A stretch of 57,815 bases of DNA, taken from the NCBI RefSeq assembly GCF_001499995.1, contig NZ_LQIU01000028.1:1-57815 (forward strand), in the 5' to 3' direction. Source of the stretch: Mycobacterium sp. IS-1496 (GTDB lineage Bacteria > Actinomycetota > Actinomycetes > Mycobacteriales > Mycobacteriaceae). Numbering within the stretch: position 1 is the first letter of the stretch; the number at the start of each line of letters is the position of its first letter. Shown piece by piece: positions 32,205 through 39,858 of the stretch. Below the pieces are notes generated by a model. The model was not told the origin of the DNA, ran no database searches, and saw only the letters and a program-made list of their open reading frames with translations. The position numbers and the translations under genes were made by a program.

Positions 32205-32828
32205 ATGACCGGCTCACCGACCGACGCGCCGACGCCCCGCCGCGTGCTCATCGCCGAAGACGAGGCGCTCATCCGGATGGACCTGGCCGAGATGCTGCGC
32301 GACGAGGGCTACGAGATCGTCGGCGAGGCCGGCGACGGGCAGGAGGCCGTCGAACTGGCCGAGGCGCTCAACCCCGACCTCGTCATCATGGACGTGAAGA
32401 TGCCGCGCCGGGACGGGATCGACGCCGCATCGGAGATCGCGGGCAAGCGGATCGCCCCGATCGTCATCCTCACCGCCTTCAGCCAACGTGACCTCGTCGA
32501 GAAGGCCCGCGACGCCGGGGCGATGGCCTATCTGGTCAAACCGTTCAACGTGAACGACCTGATTCCGGCCATCGAGGTGGCCGTCAGCCGCTTCAGCGAG
32601 ATCCACGCGCTCGAGGAAGAGGTTGCGACGCTCTCGGACCGCCTGGAGACCCGCAAGCTCGTCGAGCGGGCGAAGGGGCTGCTCCAGGCCAATCAGGGGA
32701 TGACCGAGCCGGAGGCTTTCAAGTGGATCCAGCGCGCTGCGATGGACCGCAGGACCACCATGAAGCGGGTGGCCGAGGTGGTCCTGGAGACGCTGGACAC
32801 CCCGAAGAGCGAGCCGTCAGCCGGCTAG
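32205..32828 (+). CDS. pdtaR: ANTAR-domain response regulator PdtaR
   Basis: Receives phosphate from the soluble kinase PdtaS and binds RNA through its ANTAR domain to antiterminate transcription or alter translation. 207 residues. The receiver has VLIAEDEALIRMDLAEML, phospho-acceptor Asp63 (VIMDVKMPRRDG) and Lys in AYLVKPF. A coiled-coil linker follows, then ANTAR (LVERAKGLLQANQGMTEPEA, DRRTTMKRVAE). Similarity to M. tuberculosis Rv1626 is near-complete over the core. ATG at 32205 matches that start; ATG at 32196 is 9 bp upstream. No kinase gene is adjacent, as usual for this orphan-located regulator. Confidence 0.96.
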   Translation: MTGSPTDAPTPRRVLIAEDEALIRMDLAEMLRDEGYEIVGEAGDGQEAVELAEALNPDLVIMDVKMPRRDGIDAASEIAGKRIAPIVILTAFSQRDLVEKARDAGAMAYLVKPFNVNDLIPAIEVAVSRFSEIHALEEEVATLSDRLETRKLVERAKGLLQANQGMTEPEAFKWIQRAAMDRRTTMKRVAEVVLETLDTPKSEPSAG

Positions 32829-32984
32829 ATCCGTCGCTTTCCACCTGCGCGGACGCGCCGCGCGTTTTCCAACAACACGCACCATGGCCGGGTGTTGGCT
32901 ATGTTCTACCGGAAGCGTCAGCGCCCAGGCCGTTCCGGCCGCGGGGGTCGATGCCGATGACAACATCGACCAGGAGGTGAAAAC

Positions 32985-34196
32985 GTGCGCGGTCGCGTGG
33001 CACGGAACGCATTCGCTCTCGGTAGCGCGGGGCTGTTGGCGCTCGCCCTTGGCGGCTGCAGTCAGTCGACACCCGAAGAGGAAGCGGCGCAGACGAATCT
33101 GAAGATCGTCGAGCAGGTCCAGATCGACGAGAACGGCGCGGAGGTCAAGGCCGCCGAAGGCGCCGCCCCGGCAGATCCGGCCGGTGACGGCAAGGCGACC
33201 TGCCCGCCACTGTCGATCGCGATGGCAGGCGCGCTCAACGGCCCGGACGCGGCCCTGGGTATCAACATCAAGAACGGCGTGCAGTTGGCCGTCGACAAGC
33301 ACAACGCCGCCAACCCGGGCTGTCAGGTCCAGCTCAAGACGTTCGACACCGAGGGCGATCCGCAGAAGGCCAGCGCGATCGCACCGCAGATCGTCGACGA
33401 CCAGTACACGATCGGCCTTGTCGGCCCGGCCTTCTCGGGCGAGACCAACGCCACCGGCGACGTGTTCAACCAGGCCGGCCTGGTCGCGGCGACCGCCTCG
33501 GCCACCAACGTCACGCTGTCGGAGAAGGGGTGGCGGACGTTCTTCCGCGGCCTGGCCAACGACGGTGTGCAGGGCCCGTCGGTCGCCAACTACCTGAAGA
33601 ACACGCTCGGTCACCAGAAGGTATGCGTCGTCGACGACAGCACCGACTACGGCCTGGGCCTGGCCCAGGCGGTCCGCGAGACGCTCGGCCCGGTCGCCGA
33701 CCCGGCGTGCAACATCTCGGTGAAGAAGGGCGACAAGGACTTCTCGGCCGCCGTCACCCAGGTCAAGGGTGCCAGCCCGCAGTCGGTCTTCTTCAGCGGT
33801 TACTACGCGGAGGCCGCGCCGTTCGTGCAGCAGCTCAAGGACGGCGGATTCGAGGGCACCTTCGTCAGCGCCGACGGCACCAAGGATCCGGAGTTCGTCA
33901 AGCAGGCCGGTGAGGCGTCGAAGGACGCCCTGCTGTCCTGCCCCTGCGGCCCGGCCACCGGCGGCTTCGCCGACGAGTACACCCAGAAGTTCGGCCAGGA
34001 GCCCGGCACCTACAGCACCGAGGGCTACGACCTGGGCACCATCCTGGTGAAGGGCATCGATTCCGGCGCCATCACCCGCCAGGCGCTACTGGACTACGTG
34101 CGCAACTACAACGGCCAGGGCGTGGCGCGCAACTATCAGTGGACACCGCAGGGTGAACTCACCACCACGCTGATCTGGATGTACAAGGTTCAGTGA
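32985..34196 (+). CDS. livJ: Branched-chain amino-acid ABC transporter substrate-binding lipoprotein
   Basis: 403 residues from GTG with a strong ribosome site (AGGAGGTGA at 4-base spacing). The signal peptide ends in lipobox LGGC, so Cys25 is lipidated. After an acidic linker comes the type I periplasmic-binding fold of the Leu/Ile/Val family (LSIAMAGALNGPDAALGINI, VGLVGPAFSGETNA-like segment, FSGYYAEAAPFVQQL). Cys residues in CPCGPATGG are unusual. It is the first gene of livJHMGF, and a hairpin between it and livH would favour higher expression of the binding protein. Confidence 0.93.
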   Translation: MRGRVARNAFALGSAGLLALALGGCSQSTPEEEAAQTNLKIVEQVQIDENGAEVKAAEGAAPADPAGDGKATCPPLSIAMAGALNGPDAALGINIKNGVQLAVDKHNAANPGCQVQLKTFDTEGDPQKASAIAPQIVDDQYTIGLVGPAFSGETNATGDVFNQAGLVAATASATNVTLSEKGWRTFFRGLANDGVQGPSVANYLKNTLGHQKVCVVDDSTDYGLGLAQAVRETLGPVADPACNISVKKGDKDFSAAVTQVKGASPQSVFFSGYYAEAAPFVQQLKDGGFEGTFVSADGTKDPEFVKQAGEASKDALLSCPCGPATGGFADEYTQKFGQEPGTYSTEGYDLGTILVKGIDSGAITRQALLDYVRNYNGQGVARNYQWTPQGELTTTLIWMYKVQ

Positions 34197-34209
34197 TCGA
34201 CTAGACGAG

Positions 34210-34239
34210 ACGCGTCCGAACCGGTTGGCTCGGACGCGT
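34210..34239 (+). terminator. Intercistronic hairpin between livJ and livH
   Basis: Perfect 10-bp stem ACGCGTCCGA / TCGGACGCGT (34210-34219 and 34230-34239) with a 10-base loop, followed by TTTCGCTT, 13 bp after the livJ stop. It could be a partial terminator or an mRNA 3'-end stabiliser that keeps LivJ more abundant than the permease. Confidence 0.7.
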
Positions 34240-34280
34240 TTCGCTTAGCACTCCCACCGCGCGAGGAGCCCACCGCACCG

Positions 34281-35318
34281 ATGATCGCCGATTGCGTCGA
34301 CCAGTACGCCTGTCTGGCGGCGAATATCAGCTTCAACCTGGAGGGCCTGCGAAACGGCTTCTGGCAGTTGACGATCGACGGGTTGTCGTGGGGCGCCATC
34401 TATGCGCTGGTGGCAGTCGGTTACACGTTGGTGTTCGGCGTGCTGCGGCTGATCAACTTCGCCCACTCCGAGATCTTCATGCTCGGGATGTTCGGCGCCT
34501 ACTTCTGTCTGGACTTCATCCTCGGCTTCACCCCGTCGGGCAACGCCTACAACAAGGGCATCGCGTTGACGGTGCTGTATCTGGCGATCGCGATGCTGTT
34601 CGCCATGTTGGTGTCCGGATCGGCGGCCGTCGGTCTGGAGGCGGTGGCCTACCGGCCGCTGCGAAGACGCGGGGCGCGGCCGCTGACCTTCCTCATCACG
34701 GCCATCGGCATGTCGTTCGTGCTGCAGGAATTCGTCCACTTCATATTGCCGAAGATCATCAAGGGTTACGGCGGCAGCAACGCGCAGCAGCCGATCACGC
34801 TGGTGCAGCCGAAGACCCAGTTCGAGATCTTCGGCGCGGCGGTCTCCAACGTCACGCTGGTGATCATCGGGGCCGCCCTGTTCTTCGCATTGCTCACCGA
34901 TATCGCCATCAACCGGACGAAGTTCGGACGCGGCATCCGCGCGGTGGCGCAGGATCCGAACACCGCGACGCTGATGGGGGTGTCGCGCGAACGGGTCATC
35001 ATGCTGACGTTCATGATCGGCGGTCTGCTGGCCGGCGCGGCGGCACTGCTCTACACCCTCAAGGTCCCGCAGGGCATCATCTACTCCGGCGGGTTCCTGC
35101 TCGGTATCAAGGCGTTCTCCGCCGCGGTGCTCGGCGGCATCGGCAATCTGCGCGGCGCGCTGCTCGGCGGGCTGATCCTGGGGGTCATGGAGAACTACGG
35201 GCAGGCCGTGTTCGGCACGCAGTGGCGTGACGTCGTCGCCTTCGTCCTGCTGGTGCTGGTTCTGCTGTTCCGCCCGACGGGGATACTCGGTGAGAGCCTC
35301 GGGAAGGCACGGGTATGA
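34281..35318 (+). CDS. livH: Branched-chain amino-acid ABC transporter permease LivH
   Basis: 345 residues, somewhat longer than the E. coli protein, with about eight membrane segments. TIDGLSWGAIYALVAVGYTL and GVLRLINFAHSEIFMLGMFG are hallmark LivH sequences. The cytoplasmic EAA-like loop is AVAQDPNTATLMGVSRERV. It starts at ATG after GAGGAG and its stop overlaps livM (ATGA). Confidence 0.94.
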   Translation: MIADCVDQYACLAANISFNLEGLRNGFWQLTIDGLSWGAIYALVAVGYTLVFGVLRLINFAHSEIFMLGMFGAYFCLDFILGFTPSGNAYNKGIALTVLYLAIAMLFAMLVSGSAAVGLEAVAYRPLRRRGARPLTFLITAIGMSFVLQEFVHFILPKIIKGYGGSNAQQPITLVQPKTQFEIFGAAVSNVTLVIIGAALFFALLTDIAINRTKFGRGIRAVAQDPNTATLMGVSRERVIMLTFMIGGLLAGAAALLYTLKVPQGIIYSGGFLLGIKAFSAAVLGGIGNLRGALLGGLILGVMENYGQAVFGTQWRDVVAFVLLVLVLLFRPTGILGESLGKARV

Positions 35319-36529
35319 CAGAACAGCAGGGAGGCGCGACGCGAGCGCCCATGAGCAGGACGGACAAACTGCTCGCTCCCGGCGACGGCCTGCGCGCCTG
35401 GTGGGCGAGCCTGAGCCGGCCGGTGAAATGGCTGTTCGGGGTGCTGCTGTTCGGCTTGTTGGCATTGCTGCCGCTGTTCACCCCGCCGTTCCTCAACACA
35501 CCCGGCATCAGCTTCGGCGGTACCATGGCCCAGTTCGCGATGGTGGCGATCATCGCGATCGGCCTCAATGTCGTTGTGGGACAGGCAGGTCTGCTCGACC
35601 TCGGCTATGTCGGCTTCTACGCCGTCGGCGCCTACACCGTCGCACTCCTGACCAGTCCCAGCAGCCCGTGGAACCAGGCCGGTCCCGGTGGCTGGTTGAC
35701 GACGGACTGGGCGTGGCTGGCGTGTGTGCCCCTGGCGATGGCGGTGACAGCGCTCGCGGGGCTCATCCTGGGCACCCCCACACTGCGGCTGCGCGGTGAC
35801 TACCTGGCGATCGTCACGCTCGGCTTCGGGGAGATCATCCGCCTGCTCGCCGACAACCTCTCCGACGTCACCAATGGGCCCCGCGGCCTCAACGAGGTCG
35901 AGTACCCGCGGGTGGGGGAGAGTGAGCGGCTCCCCGAAGGCGTGTTCTCGCGGGCCAATTCGACGGGCGAGGCGAACTACGGCACCTGGTGGTTCTGGCT
36001 CGGCCTGCTGCTGATCGTCGGCATCCTGCTGCTGGTCGGCAACCTCGAGCGCAGCAGGGTCGGCAGGGCGTGGGTGGCGGTCCGCGAGGACGAGGACGCC
36101 GCGGAGGTCATGGGGGTCAACACCTTCCGCTTCAAGCTGTGGGCGTTCGTGATCGGCGCCGCGATCGGCGGGCTGTCCGGGGCGCTCTACGCCGGCCAGG
36201 TGCAGTACGTGGCGCCGCCGACGTTCAACATCATCAACTCGATGCTGTTCCTGTGCGCGGTCGTCCTCGGCGGGCAGGGCAACAAACTGGGCGTGATCTT
36301 CGGCGCGTTCATCATCGTCTACCTGCCGAACCGGCTTCTCGGCGTGCACTTCCTCGGCATCAACCTCGGCGACCTGAAGTACTTGTTCTTCGGACTGGCG
36401 CTGGTGGTGCTGATGATCTTCCGCCCGCAGGGGCTCTTCCCGGCGCGTCAGCAACTGCTCACCTACGGCAAGGCGGCGCGTGACCTGTTGCGCCGGGCGC
36501 CCGGCGAGAACGAGGGGGCGGTGCGATGA
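35315..36529 (+). CDS. livM: Branched-chain amino-acid ABC transporter permease LivM
   Basis: 404 residues with an N-terminal cytoplasmic extension of about 40 residues before the first membrane segment. VVVGQAGLLDLGYVGFYAVG and TLRLRGDYLAIVTLGFGEI are LivM signatures. The EAA-like loop is VREDEDAAEVMGVNTFRFK. It forms the heterodimeric pore with LivH. ATGA overlap occurs with both neighbours, so translation is coupled. Confidence 0.94.
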   Translation: MTEQQGGATRAPMSRTDKLLAPGDGLRAWWASLSRPVKWLFGVLLFGLLALLPLFTPPFLNTPGISFGGTMAQFAMVAIIAIGLNVVVGQAGLLDLGYVGFYAVGAYTVALLTSPSSPWNQAGPGGWLTTDWAWLACVPLAMAVTALAGLILGTPTLRLRGDYLAIVTLGFGEIIRLLADNLSDVTNGPRGLNEVEYPRVGESERLPEGVFSRANSTGEANYGTWWFWLGLLLIVGILLLVGNLERSRVGRAWVAVREDEDAAEVMGVNTFRFKLWAFVIGAAIGGLSGALYAGQVQYVAPPTFNIINSMLFLCAVVLGGQGNKLGVIFGAFIIVYLPNRLLGVHFLGINLGDLKYLFFGLALVVLMIFRPQGLFPARQQLLTYGKAARDLLRRAPGENEGAVR

Positions 36530-37353
36530 CGATCGAAGAGCTCTCCGGTGTGCACCGGGAGATCGAGGCGGCCGAGGGCGAGACCCTGCTGCAGACCCAC
36601 GATCTCACCGTGAAGTTCGGCGGTCTGACCGCGCTGGATTCGGTGACCTTCGACATCCGGCGCGGCGAGATCCTCGGTCTGATCGGTCCGAACGGCGCGG
36701 GCAAGACCACCTGCTTCAACGCCATCACCGGTGTCTACCGCCCCAGTTCGGGTTCGGTGACGTTCGACGGAAAACCCCTCGGCCGCATCAAGCGCCACCA
36801 GATCACCCGGCGCGGAATCGCCAGGACGTTTCAGAACATCCGGCTCTTCGGGGAGATGACGGCGCTGGAGAACGTCATGGTCGGCACCGATGCGCGGCAC
36901 CTGACCTCGGTGCCCGGGGCGCTGATCCGCACGCCGCGGCACCGCCGGGAGGAGAAGTCGGCGATCGAGCGCTCGGCGGCGCTTCTGCATTTCGTCGGAA
37001 TCGCGCACCGCGGCGAGGAGAAGGCGAAGAACCTGCCCTACGGCGATCAGCGGCGCCTGGAGATCGCCCGCGCGCTGGCCACCGAACCCAAACTGCTGTG
37101 CCTGGACGAACCCGCGGCCGGCTTCAACCCCGCCGAGAAGGCCGCGCTGATCGAGTTGATCCGCAAGATCCGCGACGACGGCTACACCGTACTGCTCATC
37201 GAGCACGACATGCGGCTGGTCATGGGGGTGACCGACCGGATCGTCGTCCTGGAGTTCGGCCGCAAGATCGCCGACGGGCTGCCCGCCGAGATCCGCGAGG
37301 ACCCGAAGGTCATCGCCGCCTACCTGGGAGTGCCTGATGACGAAATCGGTTGA
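36526..37353 (+). CDS. livG: Branched-chain amino-acid ABC transporter ATP-binding protein LivG
   Basis: 275 residues. Walker A GPNGAGKTT, Q-loop TFQNIRLFGEMT, signature region PYGDQRRLEIARAL, Walker B LLCLDEPAAG and H-loop LIEHDM are present. The LivG-type extended C-terminal end (EFGRKIADGLPAEIRED) is also present. An extra 25 residues precede the usual start. It overlaps livF by 17 bp. Confidence 0.94.
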   Translation: MTIEELSGVHREIEAAEGETLLQTHDLTVKFGGLTALDSVTFDIRRGEILGLIGPNGAGKTTCFNAITGVYRPSSGSVTFDGKPLGRIKRHQITRRGIARTFQNIRLFGEMTALENVMVGTDARHLTSVPGALIRTPRHRREEKSAIERSAALLHFVGIAHRGEEKAKNLPYGDQRRLEIARALATEPKLLCLDEPAAGFNPAEKAALIELIRKIRDDGYTVLLIEHDMRLVMGVTDRIVVLEFGRKIADGLPAEIREDPKVIAAYLGVPDDEIG

Positions 37354-38080
37354 GCCGCGCAAGGTCCTGCTCGAGGTCCGCGACGTCGTCGTGCACTACG
37401 GCCGGATCCGGGCGCTGCACGGGGTGTCCATCAAGGTGCACGAAGGTGAGCTGGTCACGCTGCTGGGGTCCAACGGCGCGGGGAAGACCACCATGATGCG
37501 GGCCATCTCCGGCCTGCGCCCGCTCACCTCGGGGTCGGTGTGGTTCGACGGGAAGGACGTCTCGCGGGTGAAGGCCCACCGTCGGGTGGCGGACGGTTTG
37601 ATCCAGGCGCCCGAGGGGCGTGGCGTGTTCCCCGGGATGACCGTGACCGAGAACCTCGAAATGGGTTGCTACTCACGGAAATTCGCCAGCAAGGCGGAGC
37701 ATCGTGAGCGGTTGGACTGGGTGTTCGAGACGTTCCCTCGGCTCGCGGAGCGGCGCTCACAGGTCGGCGGGACGTTGTCCGGCGGCGAACAGCAGATGCT
37801 GGCGATCGGGCGGGCGCTGATGGCCCGGCCGAAGGTGCTGCTCCTCGACGAGCCCTCGATGGGGCTTGCGCCGATGGTGATCTCGCAGATCTTCAAGATC
37901 ATCGCCGACATCAACGCTCAGGGCACGACCGTGCTGCTGGTCGAGCAGAACGCGCAGCAGGCGCTGTCACGCTCCGATCGTGCCTACATCCTCGAGACCG
38001 GCGAGGTCACCCGGACGGGCAATGCCCGGGAACTGCTGCACGACGACAGCGTTCGCGCCGCCTACCTGGGTGTCGCCTGA
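37337..38080 (+). CDS. livF: Branched-chain amino-acid ABC transporter ATP-binding protein LivF
   Basis: 247 residues. Walker A GSNGAGKTT, signature LSGGEQQMLAIGRAL, Walker B VLLLDEPSMGL and the LivF-specific VEQNAQQALSRSDRAYILE are intact. It is the last gene of the liv operon. Its stop is 24 bp from the stop of the convergent thiolase gene, with no strong terminator in the gap. Confidence 0.94.
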   Translation: MTKSVEPRKVLLEVRDVVVHYGRIRALHGVSIKVHEGELVTLLGSNGAGKTTMMRAISGLRPLTSGSVWFDGKDVSRVKAHRRVADGLIQAPEGRGVFPGMTVTENLEMGCYSRKFASKAEHRERLDWVFETFPRLAERRSQVGGTLSGGEQQMLAIGRALMARPKVLLLDEPSMGLAPMVISQIFKIIADINAQGTTVLLVEQNAQQALSRSDRAYILETGEVTRTGNARELLHDDSVRAAYLGVA

Positions 38081-38104
38081 GCCGGGTCCGCCGGTTCTGC
38101 GCGG

Positions 38105-39304
38105 CTACCGCGCGACGACCACCGATGAGCCGTGGCCGAACAACCCCTGGTTCGCCGTCACGCCGACCTTCGCGCCCTCGACCTGCCTGCCGGTGGCCTG
38201 ACCCTTGAGCTGCCAGGTCAATTCGCAGACCTGCGCGATCGCCTGCGCCGGGATGGCCTCGCCGAAGCACGCCAACCCGCCGGACGGGTTGACCGGGATC
38301 CGGCCGCCGATCGTCGTGGCGCCGCTGCGCAACAGCTGCTCGGCCTCGCCCTTGGGGCACAGCCCGAGGTGTTCGTACCAGTCGAGTTCCAACGCGGTGG
38401 ACAGGTCGTAGACCTCGGCGACGCTGAGATCCTCCGGACCGATCCCGGCCTCGGCATACGCCGCGTCGAGGATCTGGTCCTTGAACACCCGCTCGGGTGC
38501 CGGCACCACGGCCGTCGAATCAGTGGCGATGTCGGGCAGTTCGGGCAGGTGCTGCGGGTACTGCGGCGTCTGTAGGCTCACCGCGCGCACCGACGGCACA
38601 CCCTCGACCGAGCCGAGGTGCTTCTCGGCGAACGACTTGCTGGCCACAATGAGCGCCGCCGCGCCGTCGGACGTCGCACAGATGTCCAGCAGGCGCAGCG
38701 GATCGGACACGACGGGGCTGGCCAGGACGTCCTCGACGGAGGATTCCTTGCGGTAGCGCGCGTTCGGGTTGTCCAGGCCGTGGCGGGCGTTCTTGACCTT
38801 CACCTGAGCGAAGTCCTCGAGCGTGGCCCCGTACAGATCCATCCGCCTGCGCGCGAGCATCGCGAAGTAGACGGTGTTGGTGGCGCCGATGAGATGGAAG
38901 CGCTGCCAGTCGGGGTCGTTCTTGCGCTCGCCGCCGACGGGGGCGAAGAACCCCTTCGGGGTGGTGTCCGCGCCGATCACCAGCGCGACATCGCAGAAGC
39001 CGGCGAGGATCTGCGCGCGGGCGCTCTGCAGCGCCTGCGATCCGCTGGCACATGCGGCGTAACTCGAGGTGACGGGCACGCCGTTCCAGCCCAGTTTCTG
39101 GGCGAACGTCGATCCTGCGACGAAGCCGGGATACCCGTTGCGGATGGTGTCGGCGCCGGCCACCAACTGGATCTGGCGCCAGTCCAGGCCGGCCTCGGCC
39201 AGTGCGGCGCGGGCGGCGACCACTCCGTACTCGGTGAAGTCGTTGCCCCACTTGCCCCATGGGTGCATACCGGCGCCGAGGATGTAGACGGGTTCGGGGC
39301 TCAT
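38105..39304 (-). CDS. Thiolase-fold lipid-transfer protein (SCP2-thiolase/Ltp type)
   Basis: 399 residues from ATG (MSPEPVYILGAGMHPWGKWG). Thiolase fold with the nucleophile region SSYAACASGSQALQSA and C-terminal NQGLFGHGSSVVVAR. The CxG cysteine segment of degradative thiolases is not obvious, which is the pattern of the non-specific lipid-transfer/SCP2-thiolase group. The start overlaps the stop of the DUF35 gene by 4 bp (ATGA). Actinobacterial thiolase-DUF35 pairs form complexes, for example the Ltp2-ChsH2 retroaldolase in steroid side-chain removal. A lipid or steroid acyl-CoA substrate is therefore likely but unproven. Confidence 0.9.
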   Translation of the reverse strand: MSPEPVYILGAGMHPWGKWGNDFTEYGVVAARAALAEAGLDWRQIQLVAGADTIRNGYPGFVAGSTFAQKLGWNGVPVTSSYAACASGSQALQSARAQILAGFCDVALVIGADTTPKGFFAPVGGERKNDPDWQRFHLIGATNTVYFAMLARRRMDLYGATLEDFAQVKVKNARHGLDNPNARYRKESSVEDVLASPVVSDPLRLLDICATSDGAAALIVASKSFAEKHLGSVEGVPSVRAVSLQTPQYPQHLPELPDIATDSTAVVPAPERVFKDQILDAAYAEAGIGPEDLSVAEVYDLSTALELDWYEHLGLCPKGEAEQLLRSGATTIGGRIPVNPSGGLACFGEAIPAQAIAQVCELTWQLKGQATGRQVEGAKVGVTANQGLFGHGSSVVVAR

Positions 39305-39741
39305 CGGGCGATCCTCCAGGCGTGCACGATGCGCTCGACGCCGTCGTCGTCGATGTAGAGCGGCATGGTGGTCAGTTCCATCTCCATGCCGACCTTCAGG
39401 TCGGCGGCGAGCGTTCCCTCGACCACCTTGCCGAGCACGATCAGGCCTTCGTCGGCCAATTCGACCGCGGCGACGGCGAAGGGTTCGAACGGATCCGGGG
39501 ACGGATACGGCGGGGGCGGGGCGTAGCGGTTCTCGGTGTAGCTCCACAGCTTTCCGCGCCGGGACAGCGGGACCTGGGCGAGGTCGTCGCCGTCACAGGC
39601 GGGATTGGGGCAGTTGTTCGCCCGGGGAGGGAAGACGTAGGTCCCGCACTGATGGCATTTGCCGCCGATCAGATAGGCCCCACCGGACCCGTCGGTGGCG
39701 AACCAGCCGTCGATCGCCGGTTGCGTGGAAGCTGCTGACAC
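39301..39741 (-). CDS. DUF35 zinc-ribbon/OB-fold protein, thiolase partner
   Basis: 146 residues from a GTG start (SAASTQPAIDGWFATDG). A four-cysteine zinc ribbon (CHQCGTYVFPPRANNCPNPAC) is followed by an OB fold (GKLWSYTENRYAPPPPYPSP, GLIVLGKVVEGTLAADLKVG). These proteins bind acyl-CoA and act as the partner subunit of the thiolase encoded next. Longer in-frame starts would reach into the polA promoter. It is the first gene of the two-gene minus-strand unit, divergent from polA. Confidence 0.9.
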   Translation of the reverse strand: MSAASTQPAIDGWFATDGSGGAYLIGGKCHQCGTYVFPPRANNCPNPACDGDDLAQVPLSRRGKLWSYTENRYAPPPPYPSPDPFEPFAVAAVELADEGLIVLGKVVEGTLAADLKVGMEMELTTMPLYIDDDGVERIVHAWRIAR

Positions 39742-39827
39742 GCGGTCAGCGTACCCAGACGACCGGTAAAACTGAAACGTGTTCCAGTCAGCGGGCGGGC
39801 ACTTCGGCATGGCCCGCGAACACCTGT

Positions 39828-39858
39828 GTGTCACCGCGGGTGCCTAGAGTTGTGCCCG
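39828..39858 (+). promoter_or_regulatory. Candidate polA promoter, leaderless start
   Basis: TAGAGT at 39845-39850 (TANNNT) ends 7 bases before the GTG start at 39858 and there is no ribosome site, so the mRNA is probably leaderless. Exactly 8 bases upstream of the -10 is GTGTCACCG (39828-39836), matching 6 of 9 positions of the damage-responsive RecA-NDp -35 TTGTCRGTG. The DNA-damage link is weak; the leaderless start is better supported. Confidence 0.45.
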
